From NCBI RefSeq assembly GCF_002269255.1, contig NZ_CP022823.1, forward strand, positions 434,001-498,000: a stretch of 64,000 nt of DNA. The letters are read 5' to 3'. How positions within the stretch are numbered: position 1 is the stretch's first letter; each line of letters opens with the position of its first letter. Both the position numbers and the translations under genes were made by a program. Origin of the DNA: Klebsiella quasivariicola (GTDB lineage Bacteria; Pseudomonadota; Gammaproteobacteria; Enterobacterales; Enterobacteriaceae). A model generated the notes under the pieces. The model was not told where the DNA came from. It ran no database searches and was given only the letters and a program-made list of their open reading frames with translations. Shown here piece by piece: positions 13,630 to 26,100 of the stretch.

Positions 13630-14172
13630 ATGACCAAATCAGCACTGTTTTCGGTGCGTAAAAATGAGCCCTGCCCGCAGTGTGGGGCTGAACTGGTGAT
13701 CCGTTCCGGGAAACATGGCCCGTTTCTCGGCTGTTCGCATTATCCGGACTGTGACTATATCCGTCCCCTGAAAAGTCAGGCGGACGGGCATGTCGTTAAG
13801 GTGCTGGAGGGGCAAGTATGCCCATCGTGCGGCGCAGTTATGGTGCTACGCCAGGGGCGTTTTGGGATGTTCATTGGCTGTAGCCGCTATCCGGAATGCG
13901 AACATACCGAGCTAATTGATAAACCAGATGAGACGGCTATTGCTTGCCCGCAGTGCGGACAAGGCCATCTGGTGCAGCGTCGTTCCCGTTTCGGTAAAAC
14001 CTTTCACTCCTGTGATCGCTATCCTGATTGCCAGTTCGTTATCAATTTTAAACCGGTGGCGGGCGAATGCCCTGAATGCCATTACCCGCTGTTAATAGAA
14101 AAGAAGACGGCGCAGGGGTTTAGACGCTTCTGTGCCAGTAAACAATGTGGAAAGCCGATCCCGGCGGAATAA
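13630..14172 (+). CDS. yrdD: Zinc-ribbon topoisomerase-like protein YrdD
   Basis: YrdD is made of zinc-ribbon repeats like the C-terminal DNA-binding fingers of topoisomerase I but has no catalytic domain; E. coli YrdD has been linked to single-stranded DNA binding. Four Cys4-type fingers are visible: CPQCG...CSHYPDC, CPSCG...CSRYPEC, CPQCG...CDRYPDC and CPECH...CASKQC. The ATG at 13630 gives the E. coli length of 180; an upstream start at 13609 would add seven residues. It is 4 bases before tsaC. Confidence 0.9.
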   Translation: MTKSALFSVRKNEPCPQCGAELVIRSGKHGPFLGCSHYPDCDYIRPLKSQADGHVVKVLEGQVCPSCGAVMVLRQGRFGMFIGCSRYPECEHTELIDKPDETAIACPQCGQGHLVQRRSRFGKTFHSCDRYPDCQFVINFKPVAGECPECHYPLLIEKKTAQGFRRFCASKQCGKPIPAE

Positions 14173-14176
14173 ATCA

Positions 14177-14749
14177 GTGAACAATAACCTGCCCTCAGAA
14201 GCCGTCGCCCATGCCGTGGCGGTCCTGAAAAATGAACATGTCATCGCCTATCCTACTGAAGCTGTGTTTGGCGTCGGCTGCGACCCAGACAGCGAAACGG
14301 CCGTCATGCGCCTGCTGGATCTCAAGCAGCGCCCTGTTGAGAAGGGATTGATCCTTATCGCCGCCAGCTTTGAGCAATTGAAGCCCTATATTGATGATTC
14401 ACGGTTAAGTGCTGCGCAGCGGGACGCTATCTTTTCCTGCTGGCCAGGACCGGTGACGTTTGTATTCCCTGCCCGTCCTGAAACGCCGCGCTGGCTGACC
14501 GGTCGTTTTGATTCACTGGCTGTACGCGTGACCAACCATCCTTTGGTGATTGAATTGTGCGAAGCCTACGGGAAACCGCTGGTTTCAACGAGCGCTAATC
14601 TTACCGGGCAACCACCGTGCCGTACCACTGCAGAGGTGCATGCTCAGTTTGGTGACAGCTTCCCCGTCGTTGATGGCGCGACGGGTGGACGACAAAATCC
14701 ATCTGAAATCCGTGATGCCCTGACGGGTGAACTGTTCCGCCAGGGGTGA
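14177..14749 (+). CDS. tsaC: Threonylcarbamoyl-AMP synthase TsaC (GTG start)
   Basis: TsaC makes threonylcarbamoyl-adenylate from threonine, bicarbonate and ATP, the first step of t6A37 modification of ANN-decoding tRNAs. The Sua5/YrdC fold is recognised by [34 protein letters not shown] and [15 protein letters not shown]. The GTG at 14177 gives 190 residues beginning (M)NNNLPSE as in E. coli; a longer frame from 14132 overlaps yrdD and is less likely. It lies 3 bases before aroE. Confidence 0.95.
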   Translation: MNNNLPSEAVAHAVAVLKNEHVIAYPTEAVFGVGCDPDSETAVMRLLDLKQRPVEKGLILIAASFEQLKPYIDDSRLSAAQRDAIFSCWPGPVTFVFPARPETPRWLTGRFDSLAVRVTNHPLVIELCEAYGKPLVSTSANLTGQPPCRTTAEVHAQFGDSFPVVDGATGGRQNPSEIRDALTGELFRQG

Positions 14750-14752
14750 ACC

Positions 14753-15571
14753 ATGGAAACCTATGCCGTTTTTGGTAATCCGATCGCGCACAGCAAGTCG
14801 CCTTCTATTCATCAGCTTTTTGCCCGCCAGTTAGGGATTACTCATCCTTATGGACGTGTGCTGGCGCCGCTGGACGATTTTGTCTCTTCTCTGAATCAGT
14901 TCTTTGCAGAAGGAGGAAAGGGGGCCAACGTCACCGTTCCTTTTAAAGAGGAAGCTTTTGCGCGCGCGGATGAGCTGACAGAACGCGCTGCGCTGGCGGG
15001 AGCAGTAAACACCCTGAAACGCCTGGAAAATGGCCGTTTACTGGGGGACAACACCGACGGTATTGGTCTCCTGAGCGATCTGGAACGTCTGGGGTTCATT
15101 AAGCCACGCCAGCGGATCCTGCTTGTCGGTGCTGGTGGCGCATCACGCGGGGTTCTTTTGCCGCTTCTGTCGCTGGGATGTGCCGTCACGATCGTCAATC
15201 GAACCTATTCTCGTGCCCATGAATTAGCCACTCTCTTCGCCCATACCGGGAGCGTCAGTGCAAGGGAGATGGATACCTTATCCGGGGAAACATTCGATCT
15301 GATCGTCAATGCGACGTCCAGTGGAATAGACGGTGATGTGCCGGCTGTCCCGGCGTCTGTTGTTAACCCCGACGTGTATTGCTATGACATGTTTTACCAG
15401 AAAGGGACGACGCCGTTTCTTCAGTGGTGCCAGCAGCATGGCGCAGTCCACTGCGCTGACGGGCTGGGAATGCTGGTGGCACAAGCCGCTCATGCCGTTC
15501 TGCTATGGCACGGCGTCCTGCCGGCTATTGCTCCGGTCATCGAAACGCTGCAGCAGGAACTGAATGCATGA
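14753..15571 (+). CDS. aroE: Shikimate dehydrogenase (NADP+)
   Basis: AroE reduces 3-dehydroshikimate to shikimate in the common aromatic pathway. The 272 residues show the substrate motif [17 protein letters not shown], the catalytic Lys/Asp region ([15 protein letters not shown], then GDNTDGIG), and the NADP Rossmann motif [17 protein letters not shown] near residue 125-140. Its stop overlaps the yrdB start (ATGA), so translation is coupled. Confidence 0.98.
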   Translation: METYAVFGNPIAHSKSPSIHQLFARQLGITHPYGRVLAPLDDFVSSLNQFFAEGGKGANVTVPFKEEAFARADELTERAALAGAVNTLKRLENGRLLGDNTDGIGLLSDLERLGFIKPRQRILLVGAGGASRGVLLPLLSLGCAVTIVNRTYSRAHELATLFAHTGSVSAREMDTLSGETFDLIVNATSSGIDGDVPAVPASVVNPDVYCYDMFYQKGTTPFLQWCQQHGAVHCADGLGMLVAQAAHAVLLWHGVLPAIAPVIETLQQELNA

Positions 15572-15825
15572 ATCAGGCGATTCAGTTTCCCGATCGGGAA
15601 TCATGGGATGCCGAACGGCAGGGCGTGGTTTTTCCCGCGCTGGTTAATGGGATGCAATTAACCTGCGCAATTTCAGGGCAGATCCTTCAGCAGCGTTTCG
15701 GCGCAGAGGGGCCAGCGCAGTGGCTGGCCGCCTTCCAGGAACATCGTTGGGATCTAGAGGAAGAGGCGGAAGCATTGATCCGCGATGGTCAGGAAGATGC
15801 TCAGGGCTGGATCTGGTTATCCTGA
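15568..15825 (+). CDS. yrdB: DUF1488 family protein YrdB
   Basis: This 85-residue protein of unknown function starts [14 protein letters not shown] and belongs to the DUF1488 family. The ATG overlaps the aroE stop by four bases; a longer frame from 15505 lies wholly in aroE and is rejected. It is acidic and soluble. Its 3' end overlaps the convergent yrdA by 25 bases, so their transcripts may be antisense at the tails. Confidence 0.88.
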   Translation: MNQAIQFPDRESWDAERQGVVFPALVNGMQLTCAISGQILQQRFGAEGPAQWLAAFQEHRWDLEEEAEALIRDGQEDAQGWIWLS

Positions 15826-16355
15826 TCCAGGTACTCATTTTTCCATTTCACATAGTTATTTGCTGAATACTTGAGTCCTTCCCGTTCCGCCTCTGTCAGG
15901 GGGCGGATCTGTTTGACCGGATTGCCAAAGTAAAGGTAGCCGCTTTCCAGCTGTTTGTTCTGCGGTACCAGGCTTCCCGCACCAATCATGACATCATCGC
16001 CAACGACGACACCATCTAATAAGATCGAACCCATGCCAACCAGTACGCGGTTACCGATAGTGCAGCCGTGCAGCATCACTTTATGACCAACAGTCACATC
16101 CTCACCGATGATCAACGGATTTCCCTCCGGCTTATAAGAGGACTTATGGGTCACATGTAGAACGCTTCCGTCCTGAATATTGCTGCGTTGACCTATCGAT
16201 ACATAGTTGACGTCGCCGCGAATGGCCACCAGAGGCCAGACGCTGACATCATCGGCAATTCTGACATCGCCGATGATGACGCTGGATGCATCAATCATGA
16301 CGCGAAGACCGATTTGTGGGAAAAATGCTTTATAGGGGCGCAGCTGAGCAGACAT
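15801..16355 (-). CDS. yrdA: Gamma-carbonic-anhydrase-like protein YrdA
   Basis: YrdA is a trimeric left-handed beta-helix protein of the gamma-carbonic-anhydrase family. The 184 residues carry hexapeptide repeats (VIIGDVRIADDVSVWPLVAI onwards) and the metal histidines in LHVTHKSSY and GHKVMLHGCTI; an activity in Klebsiella is not established. I chose the ATG at 16355 (MSAQLRPYKAF) because it matches E. coli; the frame extends 42 residues further upstream. It is transcribed away from the rRNA operon. Confidence 0.92.
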   Translation of the reverse strand: MSAQLRPYKAFFPQIGLRVMIDASSVIIGDVRIADDVSVWPLVAIRGDVNYVSIGQRSNIQDGSVLHVTHKSSYKPEGNPLIIGEDVTVGHKVMLHGCTIGNRVLVGMGSILLDGVVVGDDVMIGAGSLVPQNKQLESGYLYFGNPVKQIRPLTEAEREGLKYSANNYVKWKNEYLDQDNQIQP

Positions 16356-16506
16356 ATAGACCTCAAAATACGGGAATGTAAGAAGACTTTGGTGGCTTTT
16401 ATCGCCGTGTGCAACCCCTGAAAACGGTGAAAATTGAGCAAATCGTGCAATTACGCGACGAAAAGGGTGAAAAATCACCACTCAGAAAAAAAGATCGAAA
16501 AAAGGC

Positions 16507-16534
16507 TTGTGCAAAAAACTGGGATCCCTATAAT
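16507..16534 (+). promoter_or_regulatory. rRNA operon promoter P1
   Basis: A -35 box TTGTGC (16507-16512) and a perfect -10 box TATAAT (16529-16534) are separated by 16 bases; the following GCGCACC is a GC-rich discriminator as in stringently controlled rRNA promoters. The core (gcttgtgcaaaaaa...gggatccctataatgcgc) closely matches E. coli rrnD P1. A-tracts upstream at 16480-16502 look like an UP element. Confidence 0.93.
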
Positions 16535-16616
16535 GCGCACCCACTGACACGGCAGATGTGAATCACTTCACACAAACAGCCGGTTCGGTTGAAGAGAAAA
16601 ATCCTGAAATTCAGGG

Positions 16617-16644
16617 TTGACTCTGAAAGAGGAAAGCGTAATAT
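16617..16644 (+). promoter_or_regulatory. rRNA operon promoter P2
   Basis: TTGACT (16617-16622) and TAATAT (16639-16644) with a 16-base spacer lie 110 bases after P1, the normal P1-P2 distance. P2 gives constant low-level transcription in E. coli. Confidence 0.88.
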
Positions 16645-16682
16645 ACGCCACCTCGCGACAGAGCGCTAAAGCGCGTCGCAAC

Positions 16683-16826
16683 TGCTCTTTAACAATTTAT
16701 CAGACAATCTGTGTGGGCACTCAAAGTGACATGGATTCTTACCGTCCTCGGACGAAAAATGAATACCAAGTCTCTGAGTGAACATACGTAATTCATTACG
16801 AAGTTTAATTCACGAGCATCAAACTT
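16683..16826 (+). promoter_or_regulatory. rRNA leader: boxA antitermination site and 16S processing stem
   Basis: TGCTCTTTAACA (16683-16694) is the boxA element bound by NusB/S10 for antitermination; a boxB-like hairpin is just upstream. CAATCTGTGTGGGCAC (16705-16720) can pair with GTGCTCACACAGATTG at 18389-18404 in the spacer, leaving one G-U pair; this is the RNase III processing stem of 17S pre-rRNA. The mature 16S starts at 16827. Confidence 0.87.
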
Positions 16827-18366
<1,540 letters not shown>

Positions 18367-18564
18367 CCTTAAAGAACCTGCCTTTGTAGTGCTCACACAG
18401 ATTGTTTGATAAATGATAAATTTCAAAATGTACTGCGAAGTGCATTGTGAAATTTTGCTCTTTAAAAATCTGGATCAAGCTGAAAATTGAAACGACACAC
18501 TGTTTAAGTGTGTTCGAGTCTCTCAAATTTTCGCAATCAGAAGTGAAACATCTTCGGGTTGTGA
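18367..18564 (+). other. 16S-23S internal transcribed spacer without tRNA genes
   Basis: The 198-base spacer holds the 3' half of the 16S processing stem (18389-18404), a second boxA (TGCTCTTTAAAAA, 18456-18468), and AAACATCTTCGG (18546-18557), the 5' half of the 23S processing stem, which pairs with 21472-21484. There is no cloverleaf and no GGTTCGA-type T-loop, so the usual tRNA-Glu or tRNA-Ile/Ala is absent. E. coli rrnD carries ileU-alaU at this place. Confidence 0.93.
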
Positions 18565-21466
<2,902 letters not shown>

Positions 21467-21523
21467 ACAACGCCGAAGATGTTTTGGCGATTTGAGAGAA
21501 TTTTCAGCTTAGATTCAGAGTTG

Positions 21524-21645
21524 AGTACGCAATAATTTGCGCAGCAGCAAGGCGGCAAGCGAAGGAAAGGAAGGAGCATACTGAAGTATGTGACTGACTT
21601 TACGAGCGCAGGCAACGCGGCTGATGCGATAAAGAATTGCGTACT
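21524..21645. repeat. Diverged ERIC-like palindromic element in the 23S-5S spacer
   Basis: The 23S-5S spacer is 193 bases, about twice that of E. coli. It holds a 122-base imperfect palindrome: AGTACGCAAT (21524-21533) pairs with ATTGCGTACT (21636-21645), and CATACT (21577-21582) with AGTATG (21585-21590) at the tip. The segment GCAGCAAGGCGGCAAGCGAA near 21544 and the GGAG..CATA..AAGTATGTGACTG centre resemble ERIC. The left and right arms and centre all follow the ERIC pattern, but many bases differ, so it is a diverged copy. Confidence 0.75.
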
Positions 21646-21659
21646 GAGCACAAAGAATT

Positions 21660-21779
21660 TGCCTGGCGGCACTAGCGCGGTGGTCCCACCTGACCCCATG
21701 CCGAACTCAGAAGTGAAACGCCGTAGCGCCGATGGTAGTGTGGGGTCTCCCCATGTGAGAGTAGGGAACTGCCAGGCAT
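21660..21779 (+). rRNA. rrf: 5S ribosomal RNA, proximal copy
   Basis: TGCCTGGCGG to CTGCCAGGCAT, exactly 120 bases with complementary ends and the conserved CCGAACTCAGAAGTGAAAC loop. It is followed by tRNA-Thr. It differs from the distal copy at positions 10, 13, 18, 22, 62, 110 and 111; six of these changes lie in paired helices. Confidence 0.98.
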
Positions 21780-21791
21780 CAAATTTAGCGT

Positions 21792-21867
21792 GCTGATATG
21801 GCTCAGTTGGTAGAGCGCACCCTTGGTAAGGGTGAGGTCCCCAGTTCGACTCTGGGTATCAGCACCA
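21792..21867 (+). tRNA. thrV: tRNA-Thr (GGT anticodon)
   Basis: A 76-base tRNA begins GCTGATATGGCTCAGTTGG and ends TATCAGCACCA with an encoded CCA. The acceptor stem (GCTGATA/TATCAGC), D loop (CAGTTGGTAG), anticodon arm (ACCC TTGGTAA GGGT, anticodon GGT) and T arm (CCCCAGTTCGACTCTGGGT) all fold. Its place between two 5S genes is the same as thrV in E. coli rrnD. Confidence 0.98.
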
Positions 21868-21903
21868 CTTTTTAGGTTAAAGTTCGGCACGTTGTAAAGA
21901 ATT

Positions 21904-22023
21904 TGCCTGGCGACAATAGCACGGCGGTCCCACCTGACCCCATGCCGAACTCAGAAGTGAAACGTCGTAGCGCCGATGGTAGTGTGGGGTCTCCCCATGT
22001 GAGAGTAGGGAATCGCCAGGCAT
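21904..22023 (+). rRNA. rrf: 5S ribosomal RNA, distal copy
   Basis: A second 120-base 5S runs from TGCCTGGCGACAATAGC to TCGCCAGGCAT. It has all conserved loops and complementary ends. The double 5S with thrV between is the rrnD arrangement. The seven differences from the proximal copy keep pairing in helices I and II, so both copies look functional. Confidence 0.98.
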
Positions 22024-22031
22024 CAAATAAA

Positions 22032-22070
22032 GCAAAAGGCCCAGTCGAAAGACTGGGCCTTTTGCTTTTG
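22032..22070 (+). terminator. rRNA operon terminator T1
   Basis: GCAAAAGGCCCAGTC (22032-22046) and GACTGGGCCTTTTGC (22051-22065) form a perfect 15-bp stem around a GAAA tetraloop, followed by TTTTGTTTT. This is a classic rrn T1 structure directly after the distal 5S. Confidence 0.95.
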
Positions 22071-22205
22071 TTTTCTCTGCTCTGTTTGCCGATGAGAAGC
22101 GCCTCTGCCCAGGGAAGATCTGCCAGGTACCGGTATGAACGTTGCGCAGCAACGGCCCGGGGAAGGGGGACTGGATGTTCGCCATCATTGCCCGCGATAC
22201 AGAAT

Positions 22206-22236
22206 AAAGGCCCTGTCGAAAGACTGGGCCTTTTGC
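22206..22236 (+). terminator. rRNA operon terminator T2
   Basis: AAAGGCCCTGTC (22206-22217) and GACTGGGCCTTT (22222-22233) pair around GAAA with one T-T mismatch, then TTTTGC. It is a second, slightly weaker copy of T1 170 bases downstream; the sequence between contains the GTTGCGCAGCAACGG hairpin typical of rrn 3' regions. Confidence 0.85.
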
Positions 22237-22246
22237 ATATATTGTC

Positions 22247-22295
22247 CCTGAAGCCTGAAGCCTGAAGCCTGAAGCCTTAAGCCTGAAGCCGAAAG
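22247..22295. repeat. Heptamer tandem repeat, seven units of CCTGAAG
   Basis: Seven contiguous 7-base units start at 22247: four CCTGAAG, one CCTTAAG, one CCTGAAG and one CCGAAAG. It lies 11 bases after rRNA terminator T2, outside any reading frame I can support. Between 22024 and 22463 the only other elements I see are T1, T2, this repeat and the inverted repeat at 22411. Confidence 0.9.
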
Positions 22296-22410
22296 TTTCC
22301 TGGTAGCGATGGGAGACTCTTTACCAGGGTGGGATCTCTGATAACCGCAAAGGCTAATAAAGCTGGCGAACTGTCGTCAGGGAGAGTCTGGACAATCGGT
22401 TAGAATGGTG

Positions 22411-22452
22411 GGAAGCAGATACAGGCTATGCTCCTGTCCTGTATCTGCTTCC
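22411..22452. repeat. Perfect 15-bp inverted repeat near yhdV 3' end
   Basis: GGAAGCAGATACAGG (22411-22425) and CCTGTATCTGCTTCC (22438-22452) are exact complements separated by 12 bases. It ends 11 bases before the yhdV stop codon on the minus strand. Neither side has a T-run, so it is either a terminator of unusual form, an mRNA 3'-end stabiliser, or a mobile palindrome. Confidence 0.85.
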
Positions 22453-22463
22453 CTGGAAGAGAC

Positions 22464-22685
22464 CTAACGGGTCAGTGCGACGATCCCTAATGTGAGACCG
22501 GCTACCGCGGCGGCACCCCCGGCGATCGCGCCTGCGGTGTCCCAGTTGTCTTCTGTTGTGCCTTTCATACAGGTATTAGTGTGGACTAAGCGGCCTTGCG
22601 AGTCATAAACCGGTACGCAGGGAGAGTCATGGGCACAGCCTGCCAGCAGAGAGGCCAGCAGCGCCACGATTAAATACTTTTTCAT
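22464..22685 (-). CDS. yhdV: Small lipoprotein YhdV
   Basis: YhdV is a 73-residue predicted lipoprotein of unknown function. The start MKKYLIVALLASLLAGCAHD has a signal peptide and an LLAGC lipobox, so Cys18 should be lipidated; the mature part contains SPCVPVYDSQGRLVHTNTCM and a Gly/Ala-rich tail (AIAGGAAAVAGLTLGIVAL), possibly membrane-associated. A longer frame starts 11 residues upstream but the lipoprotein signal fixes this start. It is the same neighbour of acrEF as in E. coli. Confidence 0.9.
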   Translation of the reverse strand: MKKYLIVALLASLLAGCAHDSPCVPVYDSQGRLVHTNTCMKGTTEDNWDTAGAIAGGAAAVAGLTLGIVALTR

Positions 22686-22933
22686 GATATTACCTCTGGA
22701 TAATCCGCGGGATTGCACTGAAAGCCAGTGCAGAACGGAATGGCTTATTTTATCACCACCCTTTGTCCGGCCCGGATGCCGAAATCATCTCAATATATGA
22801 GCCACGTAAATATCGTGAAGATAAGCAGGGGAATATGCAGAAAAGATGGAGAGAAAGGTCGTGACTCAGCGATACAGCATGCGAGGGAGATTACCTTAGT
22901 GCGGGGCGTTTTACTGGTTGCCATTATTTCATG

Positions 22934-22962
22934 CAAAAAAAAGCGCCCTCAGGGGGCGCCTT
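22934..22962 (-). terminator. Terminator downstream of acrF
   Basis: On the minus strand GCGCCC/GGGCGC (22943-22959) with a 5-base loop is followed by eight T (22935-22942 read in reverse). It ends the acrEF transcript before yhdV. Confidence 0.88.
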
Positions 22963-22977
22963 TAATACATAGCCGTA

Positions 22978-25900
22978 TTATTCAACGTGCCGGGTAAAGC
23001 GTCGTCTGACGACCACAAAGAAGACCGGAACAAAGAAGATCGCCAGCAGTGTCGCGGTGAGCATCCCCCCCATCACGCCGGTGCCAACCGCATTCTGCGC
23101 TCCGCTGCCGGCACCATGGCTGATTACAAGCGGCATGACCCCGAGAATAAAGGCCAGAGAGGTCATCAGAATAGGTCGCAGGCGCATCCGCGATGCCTCC
23201 AGGGTGGCCTCAATGATCCCTTTCCCTTCTTTCTCCATCAGATCCTTGGCGAACTCAACGATCAGAATCGCGTTCTTCGCCGACAAACCGATCGTGGTCA
23301 GCAGGCCAACCTGGAAATACACGTCATTATTCAGCCCACGCAGCGTGGCGGCTAGCAGCGCGCCAATGACCCCCAGCGGAACCACTAACATCACTGAGAA
23401 GGGGATCGACCAGCTCTCATACAGCGCTGCCAGACACAGGAAGACTACAATCAGCGAGATGGCATAGAGCGCAGGCGCCTGGTTGCCGGAGAGCCGTTCC
23501 TGGTAAGACATCCCGGTCCAGTCATAACCGATACCGCTCGGCAGTTTACTGGCCAGCGTTTCCATCAGCGCCATGGCTTCCCCGGTACTTTTGCCTGGCG
23601 AAGCTTCACCAAGGATCTCCATGGATGGCAACCCGTTGTAGCGCTCCAGGCGCGGCGAGCCATATATCCAGCGCGAAGTGACAAAGGCGGAGAACGGGAC
23701 CATTTCGCCGTTAGCGCTACGAACATACATATTGTTAATATCGCTCGGTAGCATACGGAAGTGGGCATCAGCCTGAACGTACACTTTCTTAACGCGGCCG
23801 CGGTCAATAAAGTCATTGACGTAGTACCCGCCCAGCGCGGCTGATATCGTTTCATTGATATCGGAGAGCGATACGCCAAGCGCTTGCGCTTTTTCCTGAT
23901 CGACATCCAGTTTGAACTGTGGCGTATCTTCCAGACCATTAGGGCGCACCCGAACCAGCTGATCCGGATGCTGTTTCACCATGCCCAACAGTTGGTTTCG
24001 CGCCTGCGTCAGGGCGGTATGGCCGAGTCCACCCTGGTCGATCAGTTCAAAGTCGAAGCCGGTGGCGGTACCCACCTCAATAATGGCTGGCATGTTGAAC
24101 GGGAAAACCATGGCGTCTTTGATCTGGCTGAAGGCCACGGTGGCCCGCTTGATGATGGACTCCACGCTGTTTTTATCACCGCTGCGCGCTTCCCAGGGTT
24201 TCAGGCTGACAAACGCCATACCGGAGTTTTGTCCCTGGCCGCTGAAGCTGAAGCCGTTAACGGTAAAGACGCTTTCAACGTTGGCCTTCTCGTTATGCAG
24301 ATAGTAGTCGGTCACCGTATCCAGTACCTTCTGCGTGCGCTCCTGGGTAGCGCCGGAAGGCAGTTGGATCATGGTCAGGAAGACCCCCTGGTCCTCGTCG
24401 GGTAGAAAGGATGTGGGTAAACGCATGAACAGCACAGCCATCCCCACGACGATCACCAGGTAGATCACCAGATAACGGCCTGTTCCACGCAGAATGCCGC
24501 TAACGCTGTTGGTATAGTGATTGACGCTCTGGTCGAAGCGGGCATTAAACCAGCCAAAAAATCCTTTTTTCTCATGGTGTTCGGCCGAGGCTGGCTTTAA
24601 AAGTGTGGCGCAAAGCGCCGGCGTCAGCACCAGGGCAACCAGCACGGAGAGCGCCATGGCGGAGACGATGGTGATCGAAAACTGGCGATAAATCGCACCG
24701 GTGGAGCCGCCGAAAAAGGCCATCGGCACAAATACCGTAGAAAGCACCATGGCAATACCCACCAGCGCTCCCTGGATCTGCGACATCGATTTTTCCGTCG
24801 CCTCTTTTGGCGAAAGTTTCTCCTCAACCATCACGCGCTCGACGTTTTCCACCACCACAATGGCGTCATCGACCAGCAGACCTATCGCCAGCACCATGCC
24901 AAACATCGTCAGCGTGTTAATGGAGTAACCAAACATCGACAGTACTGCGAAGGTGCCCAACAGCACCACGGGCACGGCAATGGTCGGAATGAGCGTTGCG
25001 CGCATGTTCTGCAGGAACAGATACATGACAAGAAAGACGAGAATAATCGCTTCAAAGAGCGTTTTGACCACTTCATGAATGGAGATTTTGACGAAAGGGG
25101 TCGTATCGTACGGATAAACAACCTTCATCCCCTGAGGGAAGTAGGGCTGCAGCTCGGCCAGTTTCGCTTTAATCGCGGTGGCGGTATCCAGTGCGTTGGC
25201 GCCCGTTGCGAGCTTAATCCCCAGACCAGAAGCGGGCTTGCCGTTGATTCTGGCGACAACGTTATAGTTTTCTCCTCCCAGCTCGATGCGGGCAACGTCT
25301 TTCAGATGGACGACAGACCCATCGGCGTTGACCCGCAGCGTGACCTTGCCAAACTCCTGCGGATCTTTAAGCCGTGTCTGAGCGATGATCGACGCGTTCA
25401 ACTGCTGGCCTTTTAGCGCTGGCGTACCGCCGAGCTGGCCGGCGGCGATCTGATCGTTCTGGACCTGCAGCGCATTGATGACGTCAACCGGCGTCAGGTT
25501 GTATTTGTTCAGCAGGTTGCCATCCAGCCAGACGCGCATGGCGTATTGCGCGCCGAACAGCTGCACATCGCCCACGCCGTTGAGGCGGCTAATAGGATCT
25601 TTGACGTTGGAGGCGACATAGTCAGAGATATCATCCTGGGTGGTGGTCGGGTTATCAGAGATAAAGCCGGCGACCAGCAGGAAGCTGCTACTGGACTTCT
25701 CGACGCTAATTCCTTGCTGCTGAACTTCCTGGGGCAACAGCGGCGTGGCCAGCTGCAGTTTGTTTTGCACCTGCACCTGAGCGATATCGGGATCGGTGCC
25801 GGATTTAAAGGTGAGTGTAATGGTTACCGACCCGGCGGAGTCGCTGGTCGACGACATATACATCAGGTTGTCGATGCCGTTCATATTCTGCTCGATAACC

Positions 25901-26088
25901 TGGGTGACGGTATCCTGTACGGTCTGAGCATCTGCGCCAGGGTAGGTGGCGGAGATCGCTACCGCAGGGGGGGCGATTGTCGGATACTGCGCTATCGGTA
26001 GCTGCAGGATAGCCAGGCCGCCGGCAATCATCATAATGATGGCCAGTACCCAGGCGAAGACCGGTCGATGGATAAAAAACTTAGACAT
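22978..26088 (-). CDS. acrF: RND efflux pump, inner-membrane subunit AcrF
   Basis: AcrF is a proton-driven multidrug exporter of the RND class that works with AcrE and TolC. The 1036 residues (E. coli 1034) start with the TM1 segment [20 protein letters not shown] and have two halves with large periplasmic loops; the TM4 proton-relay pair is in [19 protein letters not shown]. The second-half [19 protein letters not shown] matches TM10. It starts 12 bases after acrE. AcrB-type pumps are close relatives, but the neighbouring acrE, acrS, fis and yhdV identify acrF. Confidence 0.96.
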   Translation of the reverse strand: MSKFFIHRPVFAWVLAIIMMIAGGLAILQLPIAQYPTIAPPAVAISATYPGADAQTVQDTVTQVIEQNMNGIDNLMYMSSTSDSAGSVTITLTFKSGTDPDIAQVQVQNKLQLATPLLPQEVQQQGISVEKSSSSFLLVAGFISDNPTTTQDDISDYVASNVKDPISRLNGVGDVQLFGAQYAMRVWLDGNLLNKYNLTPVDVINALQVQNDQIAAGQLGGTPALKGQQLNASIIAQTRLKDPQEFGKVTLRVNADGSVVHLKDVARIELGGENYNVVARINGKPASGLGIKLATGANALDTATAIKAKLAELQPYFPQGMKVVYPYDTTPFVKISIHEVVKTLFEAIILVFLVMYLFLQNMRATLIPTIAVPVVLLGTFAVLSMFGYSINTLTMFGMVLAIGLLVDDAIVVVENVERVMVEEKLSPKEATEKSMSQIQGALVGIAMVLSTVFVPMAFFGGSTGAIYRQFSITIVSAMALSVLVALVLTPALCATLLKPASAEHHEKKGFFGWFNARFDQSVNHYTNSVSGILRGTGRYLVIYLVIVVGMAVLFMRLPTSFLPDEDQGVFLTMIQLPSGATQERTQKVLDTVTDYYLHNEKANVESVFTVNGFSFSGQGQNSGMAFVSLKPWEARSGDKNSVESIIKRATVAFSQIKDAMVFPFNMPAIIEVGTATGFDFELIDQGGLGHTALTQARNQLLGMVKQHPDQLVRVRPNGLEDTPQFKLDVDQEKAQALGVSLSDINETISAALGGYYVNDFIDRGRVKKVYVQADAHFRMLPSDINNMYVRSANGEMVPFSAFVTSRWIYGSPRLERYNGLPSMEILGEASPGKSTGEAMALMETLASKLPSGIGYDWTGMSYQERLSGNQAPALYAISLIVVFLCLAALYESWSIPFSVMLVVPLGVIGALLAATLRGLNNDVYFQVGLLTTIGLSAKNAILIVEFAKDLMEKEGKGIIEATLEASRMRLRPILMTSLAFILGVMPLVISHGAGSGAQNAVGTGVMGGMLTATLLAIFFVPVFFVVVRRRFTRHVE

Positions 26089-26100
26089 GGCTGAGTATCC

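Noticed and set aside
22247..22295. CRISPR array
   Set aside because: The unit is seven bases and contiguous; there are no spacers, no 25-40-base repeats and no cas genes.
22728..22997. 89-residue plus-strand frame between yhdV and acrF
   Set aside because: It runs across the acrF terminator into the acrF 3' end and has no signature; codon use is poor.
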